Shown: positions 35,345 through 44,442 of the stretch, in pieces | Layout of the letters: each line of letters begins with the position of its first letter | How positions within the stretch are numbered: the stretch's first letter is position 1 | Translations under genes and position numbers: made by a program | Source of the DNA: Parabacteroides sp. FAFU027 | GTDB lineage: Bacteria; Bacteroidota; Bacteroidia; Bacteroidales; UBA7332 | Assembly: GCF_022808675.1 (NCBI RefSeq) | Contig: NZ_JAKZKV010000012.1 | Span: forward strand, 62,001-126,000 | Direction of reading: 5' to 3' | DNA: 64,000 nucleotides | Notes under the pieces: generated by a model | The model's input: only the letters and a program-made list of their open reading frames with translations | Database searches by the model: none | Told to the model about the DNA's origin: nothing

Positions 35345-37087
35345 TTATTTCAATGAATTTTGAGCATTGGTAATCCAGGTAGATACTAAATCTCCGGTCG
35401 GATTTTGCAATTCAAGTTTGTACTTTTTGTTTAGGCCGCAAAGTTCCTGATGCAATTTGCCGGGATTTGCTTCACTCAAGTCTTCAATAGTCAGGTAACC
35501 TGCTTTTTGAATGGCTGGTACCCACTCTTCAGAGATTTCGAGTGCGGTATATTTTGATACAGAATCTTTCTTCTGTGTTTTTTCCAGTTTCATTTGTGGA
35601 AACAGCAACACTTCCTGAATGGTAGTCTGGTTTGTCATCAGCATCACCAAGCGGTCCATACCGATACCGATACCACCCATTGGAGGCATACCGTACTCCA
35701 TGGCACGAAGGAAGTCCTGGTCGATGAACATCGCCTCATCGTCTCCTTTTTCTGAAAGACGAAGCTGTTCTTCGAAACGTTCACGCTGGTCAATCGGATC
35801 GTTCAACTCTGAGTAAGAGTTTGCGATCTCTTTACCGTTAATCATCAACTCGAAACGCTCGGTCAATCCCTCTTTGCTTCTGTGTTTTTTAGTCAGTGGA
35901 GACATTTCCACAGGATAGTCTGTGATAAATGTTGGCTGAATATAGTTTCCTTCGCACTTTTCGCCGAAGATTTCATCAATCATTTTACCCTTACCCATGG
36001 TCTCATCAGCTTCGATCTCCAGTTTTTTACAAACTTCACGAATTTCTTCTTCCGACATTCCATGCAGGTCAAAACCGGTAAATTCTTTGATAGAGTCAAG
36101 GATAGAGATACGTTTGTAAGGAGCTTTAAAGCTGATGGTATTTTCACCGACCTTTACATCTGTAGTACCGTTGGTAGCCAGACAGATCTTTTCGATCATG
36201 TTTTCGGTAAAGGTCATCATCCAGTTGTAGTCCTTATAGGAAACATACAGCTCCATTACGGTAAATTCCGGATTGTGCGTACGATCCATACCTTCGTTAC
36301 GGAAGTTACGGGAAAACTCGTAAACACCTTCGAAACCACCAACAATAAGGCGTTTCAGGTAAAGCTCATTCGCGATACGCAGATACAAAGGCATATCCAG
36401 GGCATTGTGGTGAGTGATAAACGGACGAGCCGCCGCTCCACCTGGGATGGACTGAAGGACAGGGGTATCTACCTCCAGATAACCGAATGAGTTGATATAG
36501 TCACGCATGGTGTTAAACACCTTGGTACGTTTCACGAAAATTTCTTTTACATCTTCGTTAACCACAAGGTCAACATAACGTTGACGATAGCGCAATTCGG
36601 GGTCAGTAAATGCATCGTAGGTTACTCCGTCTTTCACTTTCACGATTGGAAGGGGACGAAGCGATTTGGAAAGAACGATAAATTCCTGAGCATGTACAGA
36701 AATCTCACCGGTTTGAGTACGAAATACATATCCTTTCACACCGATGAAGTCACCAATATCGAGCAGGCGTTTGAAAACAGTATTGTACAGTTCTTTATCC
36801 TCACCCGGACATATTTCGTCACGGTTAAGATACACCTGAATACGGCCAACAGAGTCCTTCAACTCAACAAAAGAGGCTTTACCCATGATGCGGCGGCTCA
36901 TGATACGCCCCGCGATTGACACCTGACGAGTCTCTGCTGCGTCGTCCTTAAAATTCTCCTTTATCTCGTTGGTATATCCGGTTACAACATACTCTTCAGC
37001 CGGGTAAGGGTCAATACCCAGATTTCTCAACTCGGCCAAACTGTTTCGTCTGATAATTTCCTGTTCGCTTAGTTCTAATATGCTCAT
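35345..37087 (-). CDS. lysS: Lysyl-tRNA synthetase, class II, with C-terminal extension
   Basis: Charges tRNA-Lys. The 580 residues comprise the OB-fold anticodon domain (about 55-165) and the class II core with motif 2 [15 protein letters not shown] and motif 3 [15 protein letters not shown]. About 75 residues follow motif 3 beyond the usual end (roughly 506-580, [20 protein letters not shown] and on), a helical tail seen in Bacteroidota LysS and absent in E. coli. Its function is unknown. It is first in the lysS-gpsA unit. Confidence 0.95.
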   Translation of the reverse strand: MSILELSEQEIIRRNSLAELRNLGIDPYPAEEYVVTGYTNEIKENFKDDAAETRQVSIAGRIMSRRIMGKASFVELKDSVGRIQVYLNRDEICPGEDKELYNTVFKRLLDIGDFIGVKGYVFRTQTGEISVHAQEFIVLSKSLRPLPIVKVKDGVTYDAFTDPELRYRQRYVDLVVNEDVKEIFVKRTKVFNTMRDYINSFGYLEVDTPVLQSIPGGAAARPFITHHNALDMPLYLRIANELYLKRLIVGGFEGVYEFSRNFRNEGMDRTHNPEFTVMELYVSYKDYNWMMTFTENMIEKICLATNGTTDVKVGENTISFKAPYKRISILDSIKEFTGFDLHGMSEEEIREVCKKLEIEADETMGKGKMIDEIFGEKCEGNYIQPTFITDYPVEMSPLTKKHRSKEGLTERFELMINGKEIANSYSELNDPIDQRERFEEQLRLSEKGDDEAMFIDQDFLRAMEYGMPPMGGIGIGMDRLVMLMTNQTTIQEVLLFPQMKLEKTQKKDSVSKYTALEISEEWVPAIQKAGYLTIEDLSEANPGKLHQELCGLNKKYKLELQNPTGDLVSTWITNAQNSLK

Positions 37088-37113
37088 ATTATTCGAAATA
37101 ATTCAAAACTCGG

Positions 37114-37121
37114 CAAAAGTA
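37114..37121 (-). promoter_or_regulatory. -7 box of lysS
   Basis: Minus-strand TACTTTTG, exact match, 27 bases before the ATG. A T-run fills the spacer and no clear -33 was found. Confidence 0.6.
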
Positions 37122-37267
37122 CAAAAAAAATCGCGGTGCGCCTGTATAAATGAGCGTGTTTCTATCCTTTCGCACGCAACCCGGTGCTCCAAAATCATTA
37201 AAAACCATTGATTTCCTGACAAGTATAAAAATCAACGCGGCTTAAATCGTTGTATCTATCAAAAACG

Positions 37268-37317
37268 AAAATGATTTGTGCATAACTGTAAATTACAATT
37301 AAGGCACAAACCATTTT
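37268..37317 (-). terminator. Terminator of the Nudix-TPR unit
   Basis: 14-base arms 37268-37281 and 37304-37317 (one G-U) with an inner dyad TGTAA/TTACA. On the minus strand it is followed by CGTTTTTG. It lies 27 bases after the TPR gene stop. Confidence 0.7.
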
Positions 37318-37343
37318 CTGTTGTTATTTCTCCTCGATTCAGG

Positions 37344-39575
37344 TCAGGATTCCCCTTCTAAACGGTATTGAATCTGGTCCAACATCATATGCTGGTCTTG
37401 TAAAGATATACCCGCCATCTCCAGTTCATCTTCATCTTCAGCAAAGTTCTCCCGAAATTTTTCCCAGCCACCTTGAATCAGGTTAAGGCTTTTCAGGTAA
37501 TGTTCCAATGCGTTTGCCGGCTGTTGAAGACACCAGGCCACGTGACCCGTATTCATCCAGTCCTGAGCGGAAGGCGATTGCTCCACTATCTTCTGATAAT
37601 AACGTTCCGCCTGTTCGAATTTTCCGGCAAGGAACGAACACCAGGCAATCGGTCGCCACGATTTCGAAGTACTGTTATCGATATAGTCCGCCTTGAAATA
37701 ATACTTCAGCGCTTCGTTGTAATCTTTCTTCTCCAGATAGCAATGGCCAATATTGAGAATCACATTCAGATTATCCGGACTCATTTTATCGAATCGCATG
37801 TAATATTCCAAAGCCAGTTCCGGTTGTTTCAACCGGCGGTAACACTGGGCAATACGACGAATGGTCCACGCACTGTCCGGGAAAATCATATCTGCACGTA
37901 GATAGGCCATCAATGCCGATTTATCATCGTCCATCATTTGGTGGCAATAGCCGATTTTCTGGTAAATCTCGCTATTCTCGGCATCCGATTCGGCCAACTC
38001 ACCAAACACCTCAACGGCATCAGCGTAAAACTCTTTCCGGAAAAAGAATTCAGCTATGATGCGCAGACTCTCTGTATCGGAAAGCAGTGGCTTTATCAAT
38101 GGTAATTTATGCAAATGCATCGGTTGACTAAACACATCAAAGAAATCGGAACGATGCGGGTGCAGTTTGAAGAAACGGTACAAATCCTGAATATACTGTT
38201 TGGCAATAGTATCGCCTTTCTTGTTATCCTGCAACAATGCCTCCTCGGCCTGCATCTGGTCAATCTCCTGATTTTCGCTCAGGAACTGATTCGCCACCAT
38301 ATCCCGCTGGGCAGCCGGCATCTGCATCAGACTCAGACACAGAGAGTATTTATCTGAATTACAAAGAATACCGGACTTCATGATAATCCCCAGCATTCCG
38401 GTATCGACTCCCGAATGTTGTGAAAACATATCCAGAAAGGCGGAATGATGGGTATTGAACGGCAAAAACCAGTTGCTGATGTTGTAAAAGAAGGGAAAGC
38501 TCTTCAGTCCGGCAAATGTGGTCATGAAAATATCCGAGCCCTCCATTTGCAGGCGCCCCATCTCTTTCATCTTCTCTTCAAGGCCGGTTTGCTCAAAAAC
38601 CTCCTGCCAATCTGGGTTTTTATCCTCATCACTTCCATCCTGCTTCCACTCTTCCAGATTCATTTTCTTACGAAGGATCGGACTGATTTTCATCATTTCC
38701 GGCAGAATTTCATCAGTCATTTTCCGGGAAATCTTCTCCGTCTCCCGGCTCCGGATAAAGTGCAGGATAATATTCCGCAAATCAGTAATCAGCCCTGGAC
38801 GTTCTGCCAACACTTCAAAATGATGCTCTAACTCCGGGAAACTACTGATACGTTTCTGGTGAATATATAATACCAGCAATAGTCCCACCAAAGCCCGCTG
38901 ACGCACATCCTCATCATTGTGCTGACACGCATCAATCAATAGAATACATTTGGATTCATCAAAACGACGGAATAGGCTGAGAGTAAGCGACGAAACCAAC
39001 AGACAAAGCCCTTCGACAGGAAAAATATCCGATTCAATCTGTTTGCGATAATGCTCTATATCCGACTCTTTAAACCTATCAGCCAACCAGACTTGCAGGA
39101 AAAGCACCGACAAATCATTGTCAAACGAATGGGAAATGGTACTCACCTTTTGCGCTTTGGCTTTATCGTCATCAATCAGTTCGGTCAATGCCATATCACT
39201 CACCAGCTTCTCTATCTGCTTCTGCAACTGTTCGGGTGAAATCTGCACCGAATAACTCAGATAACGTTTCCGATCAAAGAAATAGGATGGTGATTCCTTC
39301 AGCAGCATGGCATCCGCCGTTATATCTACGAGTCTGTAGAGGTGGGCAATCAGGTCATCATACACCTTTTCCCGCTCCGGGTCTGGATTTCCCTGCGCAA
39401 AGTAAAGCAACATATATTTGTATGTCGTCTCCCAGCGCTTCAACTCCTCATCCGCCAGCCAGTCTTGTCCCTGACGAATCATGGACAATAAACGGGCAAT
39501 GGCTTTTTTCAACTCTTTCCGGTCGATTAATTCAGTAATCTCCCGGTGTAAGCTCTCTATTCTTTGTGCATTCAT
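37344..39575 (-). CDS. Cytoplasmic TPR-repeat protein
   Basis: A 743-residue protein without signal peptide or membrane segment. The N-terminal 500 residues are helical and unassigned. The C-terminal part (about 510-700) has five or six clear TPR units, such as YADAVEVFGELAESDAENSE and YNEALKYYFKADYIDNSTS. TPRs mediate protein contacts; no catalytic motif is seen. It follows the Nudix gene by 10 bases and is probably co-transcribed with it. Similar long proteins are widespread in Bacteroidales without a known role. Confidence 0.82.
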   Translation of the reverse strand: MNAQRIESLHREITELIDRKELKKAIARLLSMIRQGQDWLADEELKRWETTYKYMLLYFAQGNPDPEREKVYDDLIAHLYRLVDITADAMLLKESPSYFFDRKRYLSYSVQISPEQLQKQIEKLVSDMALTELIDDDKAKAQKVSTISHSFDNDLSVLFLQVWLADRFKESDIEHYRKQIESDIFPVEGLCLLVSSLTLSLFRRFDESKCILLIDACQHNDEDVRQRALVGLLLVLYIHQKRISSFPELEHHFEVLAERPGLITDLRNIILHFIRSRETEKISRKMTDEILPEMMKISPILRKKMNLEEWKQDGSDEDKNPDWQEVFEQTGLEEKMKEMGRLQMEGSDIFMTTFAGLKSFPFFYNISNWFLPFNTHHSAFLDMFSQHSGVDTGMLGIIMKSGILCNSDKYSLCLSLMQMPAAQRDMVANQFLSENQEIDQMQAEEALLQDNKKGDTIAKQYIQDLYRFFKLHPHRSDFFDVFSQPMHLHKLPLIKPLLSDTESLRIIAEFFFRKEFYADAVEVFGELAESDAENSEIYQKIGYCHQMMDDDKSALMAYLRADMIFPDSAWTIRRIAQCYRRLKQPELALEYYMRFDKMSPDNLNVILNIGHCYLEKKDYNEALKYYFKADYIDNSTSKSWRPIAWCSFLAGKFEQAERYYQKIVEQSPSAQDWMNTGHVAWCLQQPANALEHYLKSLNLIQGGWEKFRENFAEDEDELEMAGISLQDQHMMLDQIQYRLEGES

Positions 39576-39585
39576 GGTCAGGAGC

Positions 39586-40083
39586 CTATAGCTTTAATAT
39601 TTTCTCAATCTTCAAAAATTCACCCTCAAAGTTTGGGGTAAATACATCTTTCCCTATCTGGCTTCGGATTTCGTCAATAGACCAAAAGCGTCCGCCATCC
39701 AGTTCATGTTCATCCGGGGTAATTTCACCATCATACACCGTCGAATAGGAGTTGACAAACTCACGTTCCACATCCGACTCAAAGATATATTTCGTCAAAA
39801 ACTCAGGGGCAAAATTCGTAATTCCCAGCTCCTCCTTCACCTCACGAAAAAGAGCATCAGCCACCGACTCCCCGTAATCGATATGCCCGCCGACAGCCGT
39901 ATCCCATTTCCCGGGTTGAATATCTTTGTGCATCGGACGCTTTTGAAGATATAATTCGCCCTTACTATTGAATATATGCAGATGCACTACGGGGTGCAGC
40001 AATTTTGAACCGTTGTGGCAAGTGGCGCGGTCAGCTTTGCCAATCACGTATCCATCCTCATCTACCAAAGGAAATATTTCCAT
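39586..40083 (-). CDS. Nudix hydrolase
   Basis: A 165-residue hydrolase of nucleoside diphosphates linked to another moiety. The Nudix box reads GGHIDYGESVADALFREV followed by KEELGI (about 65-88), with all metal-binding Glu residues. The N-terminal FPLVDEDGYVIGKADRATCH and the GKWDTAVGGH context resemble the YfcD and isopentenyl-diphosphate-isomerase-like branch. Substrate unknown. It is the first gene of a unit with the TPR protein. Confidence 0.9.
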   Translation of the reverse strand: MEIFPLVDEDGYVIGKADRATCHNGSKLLHPVVHLHIFNSKGELYLQKRPMHKDIQPGKWDTAVGGHIDYGESVADALFREVKEELGITNFAPEFLTKYIFESDVEREFVNSYSTVYDGEITPDEHELDGGRFWSIDEIRSQIGKDVFTPNFEGEFLKIEKILKL

Positions 40084-40109
40084 AGCTTTTTGATTTTGTA
40101 TTTCTACTT

Positions 40110-40117
40110 CAAATATA
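40110..40117 (-). promoter_or_regulatory. -7 box of the Nudix-TPR unit
   Basis: Minus-strand TATATTTG, exact match, 27 bases before the Nudix ATG. Confidence 0.6.
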
Positions 40118-40180
40118 AACGATTTTCTCCTACGTTTTGATTTTGCGGCTTTATCTTTATGTCAATTAATCACCGCCCCC

Positions 40181-40255
40181 TTCATTTCTTTCATTCCCTT
40201 CATTCCTTTAATTCATTTCCCTCACTCCCTCAATCCTTCAATCCCTCATTCCCTG
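40181..40255. repeat. Polypyrimidine degenerate repeat
   Basis: About nine units of 7-9 bases, TTCATTCCC to TCAATCCCT, with almost no G on the plus strand. Confidence 0.6.
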
Positions 40256-40660
40256 CTTCCCAGCCCTTTACCCACCGCAAGTCCGGCCCAGTGCTAAATT
40301 CCGAGTGTTAAAGCCAAAAAATCTTGAACCGAAAATTAGGTTTTTGTCAAATTGCGTTGTATATTTGCTTTAGAAAAGGAATTAGTCGCGTTGGATTTGA
40401 TTGGTAAACTCAACATTTTACTTTATTCCGAGACATTGCTTCAGCCGACAATGGCGGGCCACAACCCTTCGGGGTTCCTTCGGACGGTGGATTACAAAGT
40501 TGGCGAGCACTCAAAACCTGTCACCGGAGTTTCTTCATCACACAACGCGACTTTTCTTTTTTGTTCATCTCCTCTCATCCGCTTTTATTCAAATCACTTT
40601 ACTTATCAGACTTTCGGCATTTGAGTTTTTTTGCTCAAAACAATTGACGATTATTATCGC

Positions 40661-40668
40661 TACCTTTG
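40661..40668 (+). promoter_or_regulatory. -7 box of the CvfB-like gene
   Basis: TACCTTTG, exact match, 28 bases before ATG 40696. It overlaps the alternative TTG at 40666, so that start is excluded. Confidence 0.6.
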
Positions 40669-40695
40669 TCGTCTTATTATTCAAACGTACATATA

Positions 40696-41532
40696 ATGAT
40701 TCAAATTGGTATTTTCAATACGTTAAAGGTGAACCGCGAATCGGATTACGGAGTCTATCTTGCCGATTCCGAAGGCAATGAAGTCTTACTACCCAATAAA
40801 TATGTCCGCGGTAAATCAATCTCCGTGGGTGATGATATAGATGTATTTATCTATCGTGACAGCGACGACCGCCTGGTAGCCTCTACTGAAACTCCTCTCA
40901 TCCAACTGAATCAGTTTGGATATTTACAAGCAAAAGAAGTTACACAAATCGGGGCTTTTCTGGATTGGGGCATGGAGCGCGACCTGTTTGTGCCTTTCCG
41001 CGAACAAATGCGCAAGATGGAAGCCGGACGCTTCTATACCGTTTACATGTATCTGGACGAAAACACCGACCGACTGGTTGCTTCAAGCAAAATCAACAAA
41101 TTCTTTGACAATACAAACCACAAACTAAAAGAGGGTGAAGAAGTCGATATTCTGGTTTGGGATGTGGCCGAACCCGGCGTCAGAGTAATTATCAATAATA
41201 AATACAAAGGCCTGATTTACCATAACGAGATATTTACCCATATATCCCAGGGGGAAAAACGCACGGCTTACATCAAAACGGTCAGAGAAGATTTTCAATT
41301 GGATGTATCCCTCGAGAAACCCGGTTATGAAGCCGTAGAGCCTAACGCGCAGAAAATACTGGAAGTGCTCAATGATGCAGAAGGCTTTCTTCCACTATCA
41401 GACAAAAGTGAACCGGAACAAATCTACCGGGAGCTGGGTATGAGCAAGAAACTTTTCAAAAAAGCCATCGGAGCTCTTTACAAACAGAAGTTGATTCGCA
41501 TCGAAGAAGACGGCATTTATCTGATCAAATAA
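40696..41532 (+). CDS. cvfB: CvfB-family S1-like RNA-binding protein
   Basis: A 278-residue protein of the CvfB/YitL family, in Gram-positives a virulence regulator that binds RNA. Three S1-type OB-folds are visible: GIFNTLKVNRESDYGVYLAD (about 4-23), GAFLDWGMERDLFVPFREQM (about 90-109), and the GVRVIINNKYKGLIYHNEIF region (about 162-181). The C-terminal 60 residues form a winged-helix domain (IYRELGMSKKLFKKAIGALY). All are as in the family. It is a single-gene unit closed by a strong terminator. Confidence 0.9.
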   Translation: MIQIGIFNTLKVNRESDYGVYLADSEGNEVLLPNKYVRGKSISVGDDIDVFIYRDSDDRLVASTETPLIQLNQFGYLQAKEVTQIGAFLDWGMERDLFVPFREQMRKMEAGRFYTVYMYLDENTDRLVASSKINKFFDNTNHKLKEGEEVDILVWDVAEPGVRVIINNKYKGLIYHNEIFTHISQGEKRTAYIKTVREDFQLDVSLEKPGYEAVEPNAQKILEVLNDAEGFLPLSDKSEPEQIYRELGMSKKLFKKAIGALYKQKLIRIEEDGIYLIK

Positions 41533-41891
41533 CATCTAAAAACTCCCGCAGGACAAATTTCTGCGGGAGTTTTTTTGTCTCTGTATTTTTTAGCGTCAAC
41601 GCAGGCAGCAGCAAAACACCGAACGACTGTCTGACTTTTTATATTTGTTGAAATTAAAGGCTGAATAGAAGAGAAACACCTCCGGATCTCCGAGACTTTC
41701 AAAGTGACTCCTTGTTATAGTAAAAGTAGAGATATTTAATCCAAAAGAGTCTTTGTTGCGTTATAAAAGCGTTAGGCCTAAAGAGTAAAATTGTCAGTAT
41801 ACCTGCCAAAAAGTCCACTTTTAGTGGAAAGGAATGCAATTTGAAGTGATTTGGGCAAATTACATACGTTTTATTTTCAAATCATATAGTT
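41533..41891. other. Intergenic region before lon
   Basis: About 360 bases. Besides the terminator, a small hairpin (CCACT/AGTGG) lies at about 41816-41829. A possible lon promoter combines TTTG (about 41840) with TACGTTTT (about 41864), an imperfect match. No heat-shock (CIRCE-like) element was recognised. Confidence 0.45.
41538..41577 (+). terminator. Terminator after the CvfB-like gene
   Basis: Perfect 14-base arms 41538-41551 and 41561-41574 (AAAAACTCCCGCAG and complement), 9-base loop, T-run after it. Confidence 0.9.
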
Positions 41892-44264
41892 ATGGCTGTA
41901 AATGATAAAGACAAAATCCCCGGACTGGTACTGGTTTCGGAGATTTACCCTGACAACATCGCTGTTTTGCCATTGGAGAGCCGTCCTATTTTCCCCGGAC
42001 TGGCATTGCCCTTAGTGTATGGTGGCCGGAAAGCGATTGATTATGTAGAAAACACAATAGAAAAAAACAACGGATTCCTTGGGGTTTCCTTTATCTCGGA
42101 ACAAAACCAGGAAGACTTTTGGAGCTCCAGACTCTATCATACAGGGGTACTTGTAAAGATCATCAAGGTGATCGATAAACAGGAGGATAGCATTAACTTC
42201 TTTGCCCAGGCCCTGACCCGTTTCCACTTTGTCAAAGAGACGATGAGATACGATCTGCCTCACTGGCAGGTAACCTACGATTATGAGGAAAAGACAGAGC
42301 TGACCGAAGAGCTAAAGGCTTATACCCTTGCCATCATCAATTCGGTGAAAGATCTCATCAAACTGAATCCGATGTTTCAGGAGCAGATGAAGCTCGCCAT
42401 TTCGCAAGTGGGGATTGACAAGCCGGGACTGCTGATGGACCTTGTAGCCTCTTTCCTGACTGCTGATGGTCATCGCCTGCAAGAAGTACTCGATGCTTCG
42501 GATCTATTTCAGCGCAGTGAGAAGCTGCTGCTTCTACTAAAGGAGGAGGTGGAACGAAACCGCCTGCAAAAAGATATCCAGAAGCAAATCGAGAAGAAGA
42601 TTACGAAGCAGCAGCGGGAGTTTTTCCTGCGCGAACAGCTCAAGGTAATCAAACAGGAACTTGGACTGGAGAAGGAAGATAAAGATTCCGAAATCGAAGC
42701 CATCCAGAAGAAACTAAAAAAACTGACCCTGACCAAAGAGGCTGCCGATGTGGTGAGAGAGGAGCTGGAAAAGCTCAAAACTCTCGAAACCGGTTCGCCC
42801 GAATATCAGGTTTCCCGTTCATATCTCAACTGGCTGACCGATCTTCCCTGGGGTATTTATTCCGAAGATAATTACGATCTGGCAAAAGCCCGCAAAATAC
42901 TGGACGAACAGCATTACGGGCTGGATGATGTAAAAGGGCGCATTCTGGAATTTATCAGTACCATCGCCAAACGGAGAAAAGTTTCCGGTTCCATCATCTG
43001 TCTGGTTGGCCCTCCTGGAGTGGGAAAGACCTCTATCGGAAAATCCATTGCTGATGCACTGGGGCGCAAATTCTTTCGCTTCTCTGTAGGGGGAATGCGT
43101 GACGAAGCTGAGATCAAAGGTCACCGACGCACTTATATCGGTGCTATGCCGGGCAAACTGATCCAAAGCCTCAAACGTACCGAAGTGGCCAATCCGGTGA
43201 TAATGATTGACGAGATAGACAAGATAGGAGCCAGCTATCAGGGCGATCCGGCATCGGCATTGCTCGAGGTACTCGACCCGGAGCAAAACCGGGATTTTCT
43301 TGATCACTATCTCGATGTGCGCTTTGATTTGTCCAACATATTATTCGTAACAACCGCCAATCAGCTTGATACCATCCCAAGCCCGTTGCTTGACCGGATG
43401 GAGATCATCAAGCTCTCCGGCTATGTATTGGAGGAAAAAGTGGAAATTGCGAAACGTTATCTGGTGCCAAAACAACGCAAGGATCACGGACTTAAAGCAA
43501 CAGAAGTTTCCATTACCGACTCTGCATTGACTGCCATAGTGGATGGATATGCCCGTGAAGCCGGAGTTCGTTCGCTGGAAAACCAGATCAAGAAAATCAT
43601 GCGCAAGGCCACGCTCAAGATTGCAGAGGAAAATATTGAGAAGGTGAATGTAAACAATAAGAACCTGACCGAATACCTGGGTCAGCCTGTCTTCTCTACC
43701 GAAGAGCTCTACCAAAAACAGATCCCGGGCGTTACCCTGGGGCTTGCCTGGACTGCGATGGGTGGGGCTACTCTCTATATTGAGGCATCAGGCATCCGTT
43801 CGAAAGGACCCGGCCTGAAACTGACCGGACAGTTGGGCAGTGTGATGCAGGAGTCTTCCGAAATTGCCTATTCGTATGTCCGCTCTTTAATGGAGAAGGA
43901 AAAGCCTGAAAATGACTTTTTTGAAACGCACTTTGTCCATTTGCACGTGCCCGCCGGTGCCACTCCCAAGGATGGACCGTCTGCCGGAATCACTATGGCC
44001 CTGGCTCTCTATTCACTGGCTAAAGGGAAACCGATCCGCAAAGGACTAGCCATGACCGGCGAACTTTCCCTAACCGGAAAGGTTCTTCCGATTGGAGGCC
44101 TGCGCGAGAAAACTATTGCGGCGCGACGTGTAAAGGTCTTTGAACTGATATTCCCTGCTGATAATCGCAAAGACTTCGAAGAGCTACCCGATTATCTTAA
44201 AGAGGGCATTACGCCTCACTTTGTCGATTATTTTGATGATGTGCTGAAGGTGGCGTATAGATAA
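41892..44264 (+). CDS. lon: ATP-dependent Lon protease
   Basis: Cytoplasmic AAA+ serine protease that removes misfolded and regulatory proteins. The 790 residues hold the N-terminal LAN substrate domain (about 20-225), a coiled-coil linker (about 225-310), the ATPase with Walker A GPPGVGKTS (373-381) and Walker B IMIDEIDKI, and the protease domain with catalytic Ser697 (DGPSAG) and Lys740 (GGLREKT). The Ser-Lys spacing of 43 equals that of E. coli Lon. All functional residues are intact. Single-gene unit. Confidence 0.97.
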   Translation: MAVNDKDKIPGLVLVSEIYPDNIAVLPLESRPIFPGLALPLVYGGRKAIDYVENTIEKNNGFLGVSFISEQNQEDFWSSRLYHTGVLVKIIKVIDKQEDSINFFAQALTRFHFVKETMRYDLPHWQVTYDYEEKTELTEELKAYTLAIINSVKDLIKLNPMFQEQMKLAISQVGIDKPGLLMDLVASFLTADGHRLQEVLDASDLFQRSEKLLLLLKEEVERNRLQKDIQKQIEKKITKQQREFFLREQLKVIKQELGLEKEDKDSEIEAIQKKLKKLTLTKEAADVVREELEKLKTLETGSPEYQVSRSYLNWLTDLPWGIYSEDNYDLAKARKILDEQHYGLDDVKGRILEFISTIAKRRKVSGSIICLVGPPGVGKTSIGKSIADALGRKFFRFSVGGMRDEAEIKGHRRTYIGAMPGKLIQSLKRTEVANPVIMIDEIDKIGASYQGDPASALLEVLDPEQNRDFLDHYLDVRFDLSNILFVTTANQLDTIPSPLLDRMEIIKLSGYVLEEKVEIAKRYLVPKQRKDHGLKATEVSITDSALTAIVDGYAREAGVRSLENQIKKIMRKATLKIAEENIEKVNVNNKNLTEYLGQPVFSTEELYQKQIPGVTLGLAWTAMGGATLYIEASGIRSKGPGLKLTGQLGSVMQESSEIAYSYVRSLMEKEKPENDFFETHFVHLHVPAGATPKDGPSAGITMALALYSLAKGKPIRKGLAMTGELSLTGKVLPIGGLREKTIAARRVKVFELIFPADNRKDFEELPDYLKEGITPHFVDYFDDVLKVAYR

Positions 44265-44442
44265 GTCTCTTTAAAACAAGGAGGAATAAATCCTTGTTAG
44301 TTGTTTGATAATTAGCAATTCAGGAATATCAGAGGTTACTAATTATCAAACATCTTTATTTTTCGAATCAATGATCATCTGTTCGTTCGTATAAAAAAAG
44401 AGCTGCCCCGATTTGAGGCAGCATTGGTAATTTGATGATGAT

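Larger units (their letters stand above)
40084..40695. other. Divergent intergenic region with a pyrimidine-rich tract
   Basis: About 610 bases without a supported gene, holding the promoters of two divergent genes. Bases 40181-40255 are a strand-biased run of degenerate TTCATTCCC / CTCAATCCC units. The rest looks like eroded sequence; short open frames here are not credible. Confidence 0.5.

Noticed and set aside
40401-40781. 126-residue open frame overlapping the start of the CvfB-like gene
   Set aside because: It runs out of a degenerate gap into another frame of a clear gene; the real start has its own -7 box.
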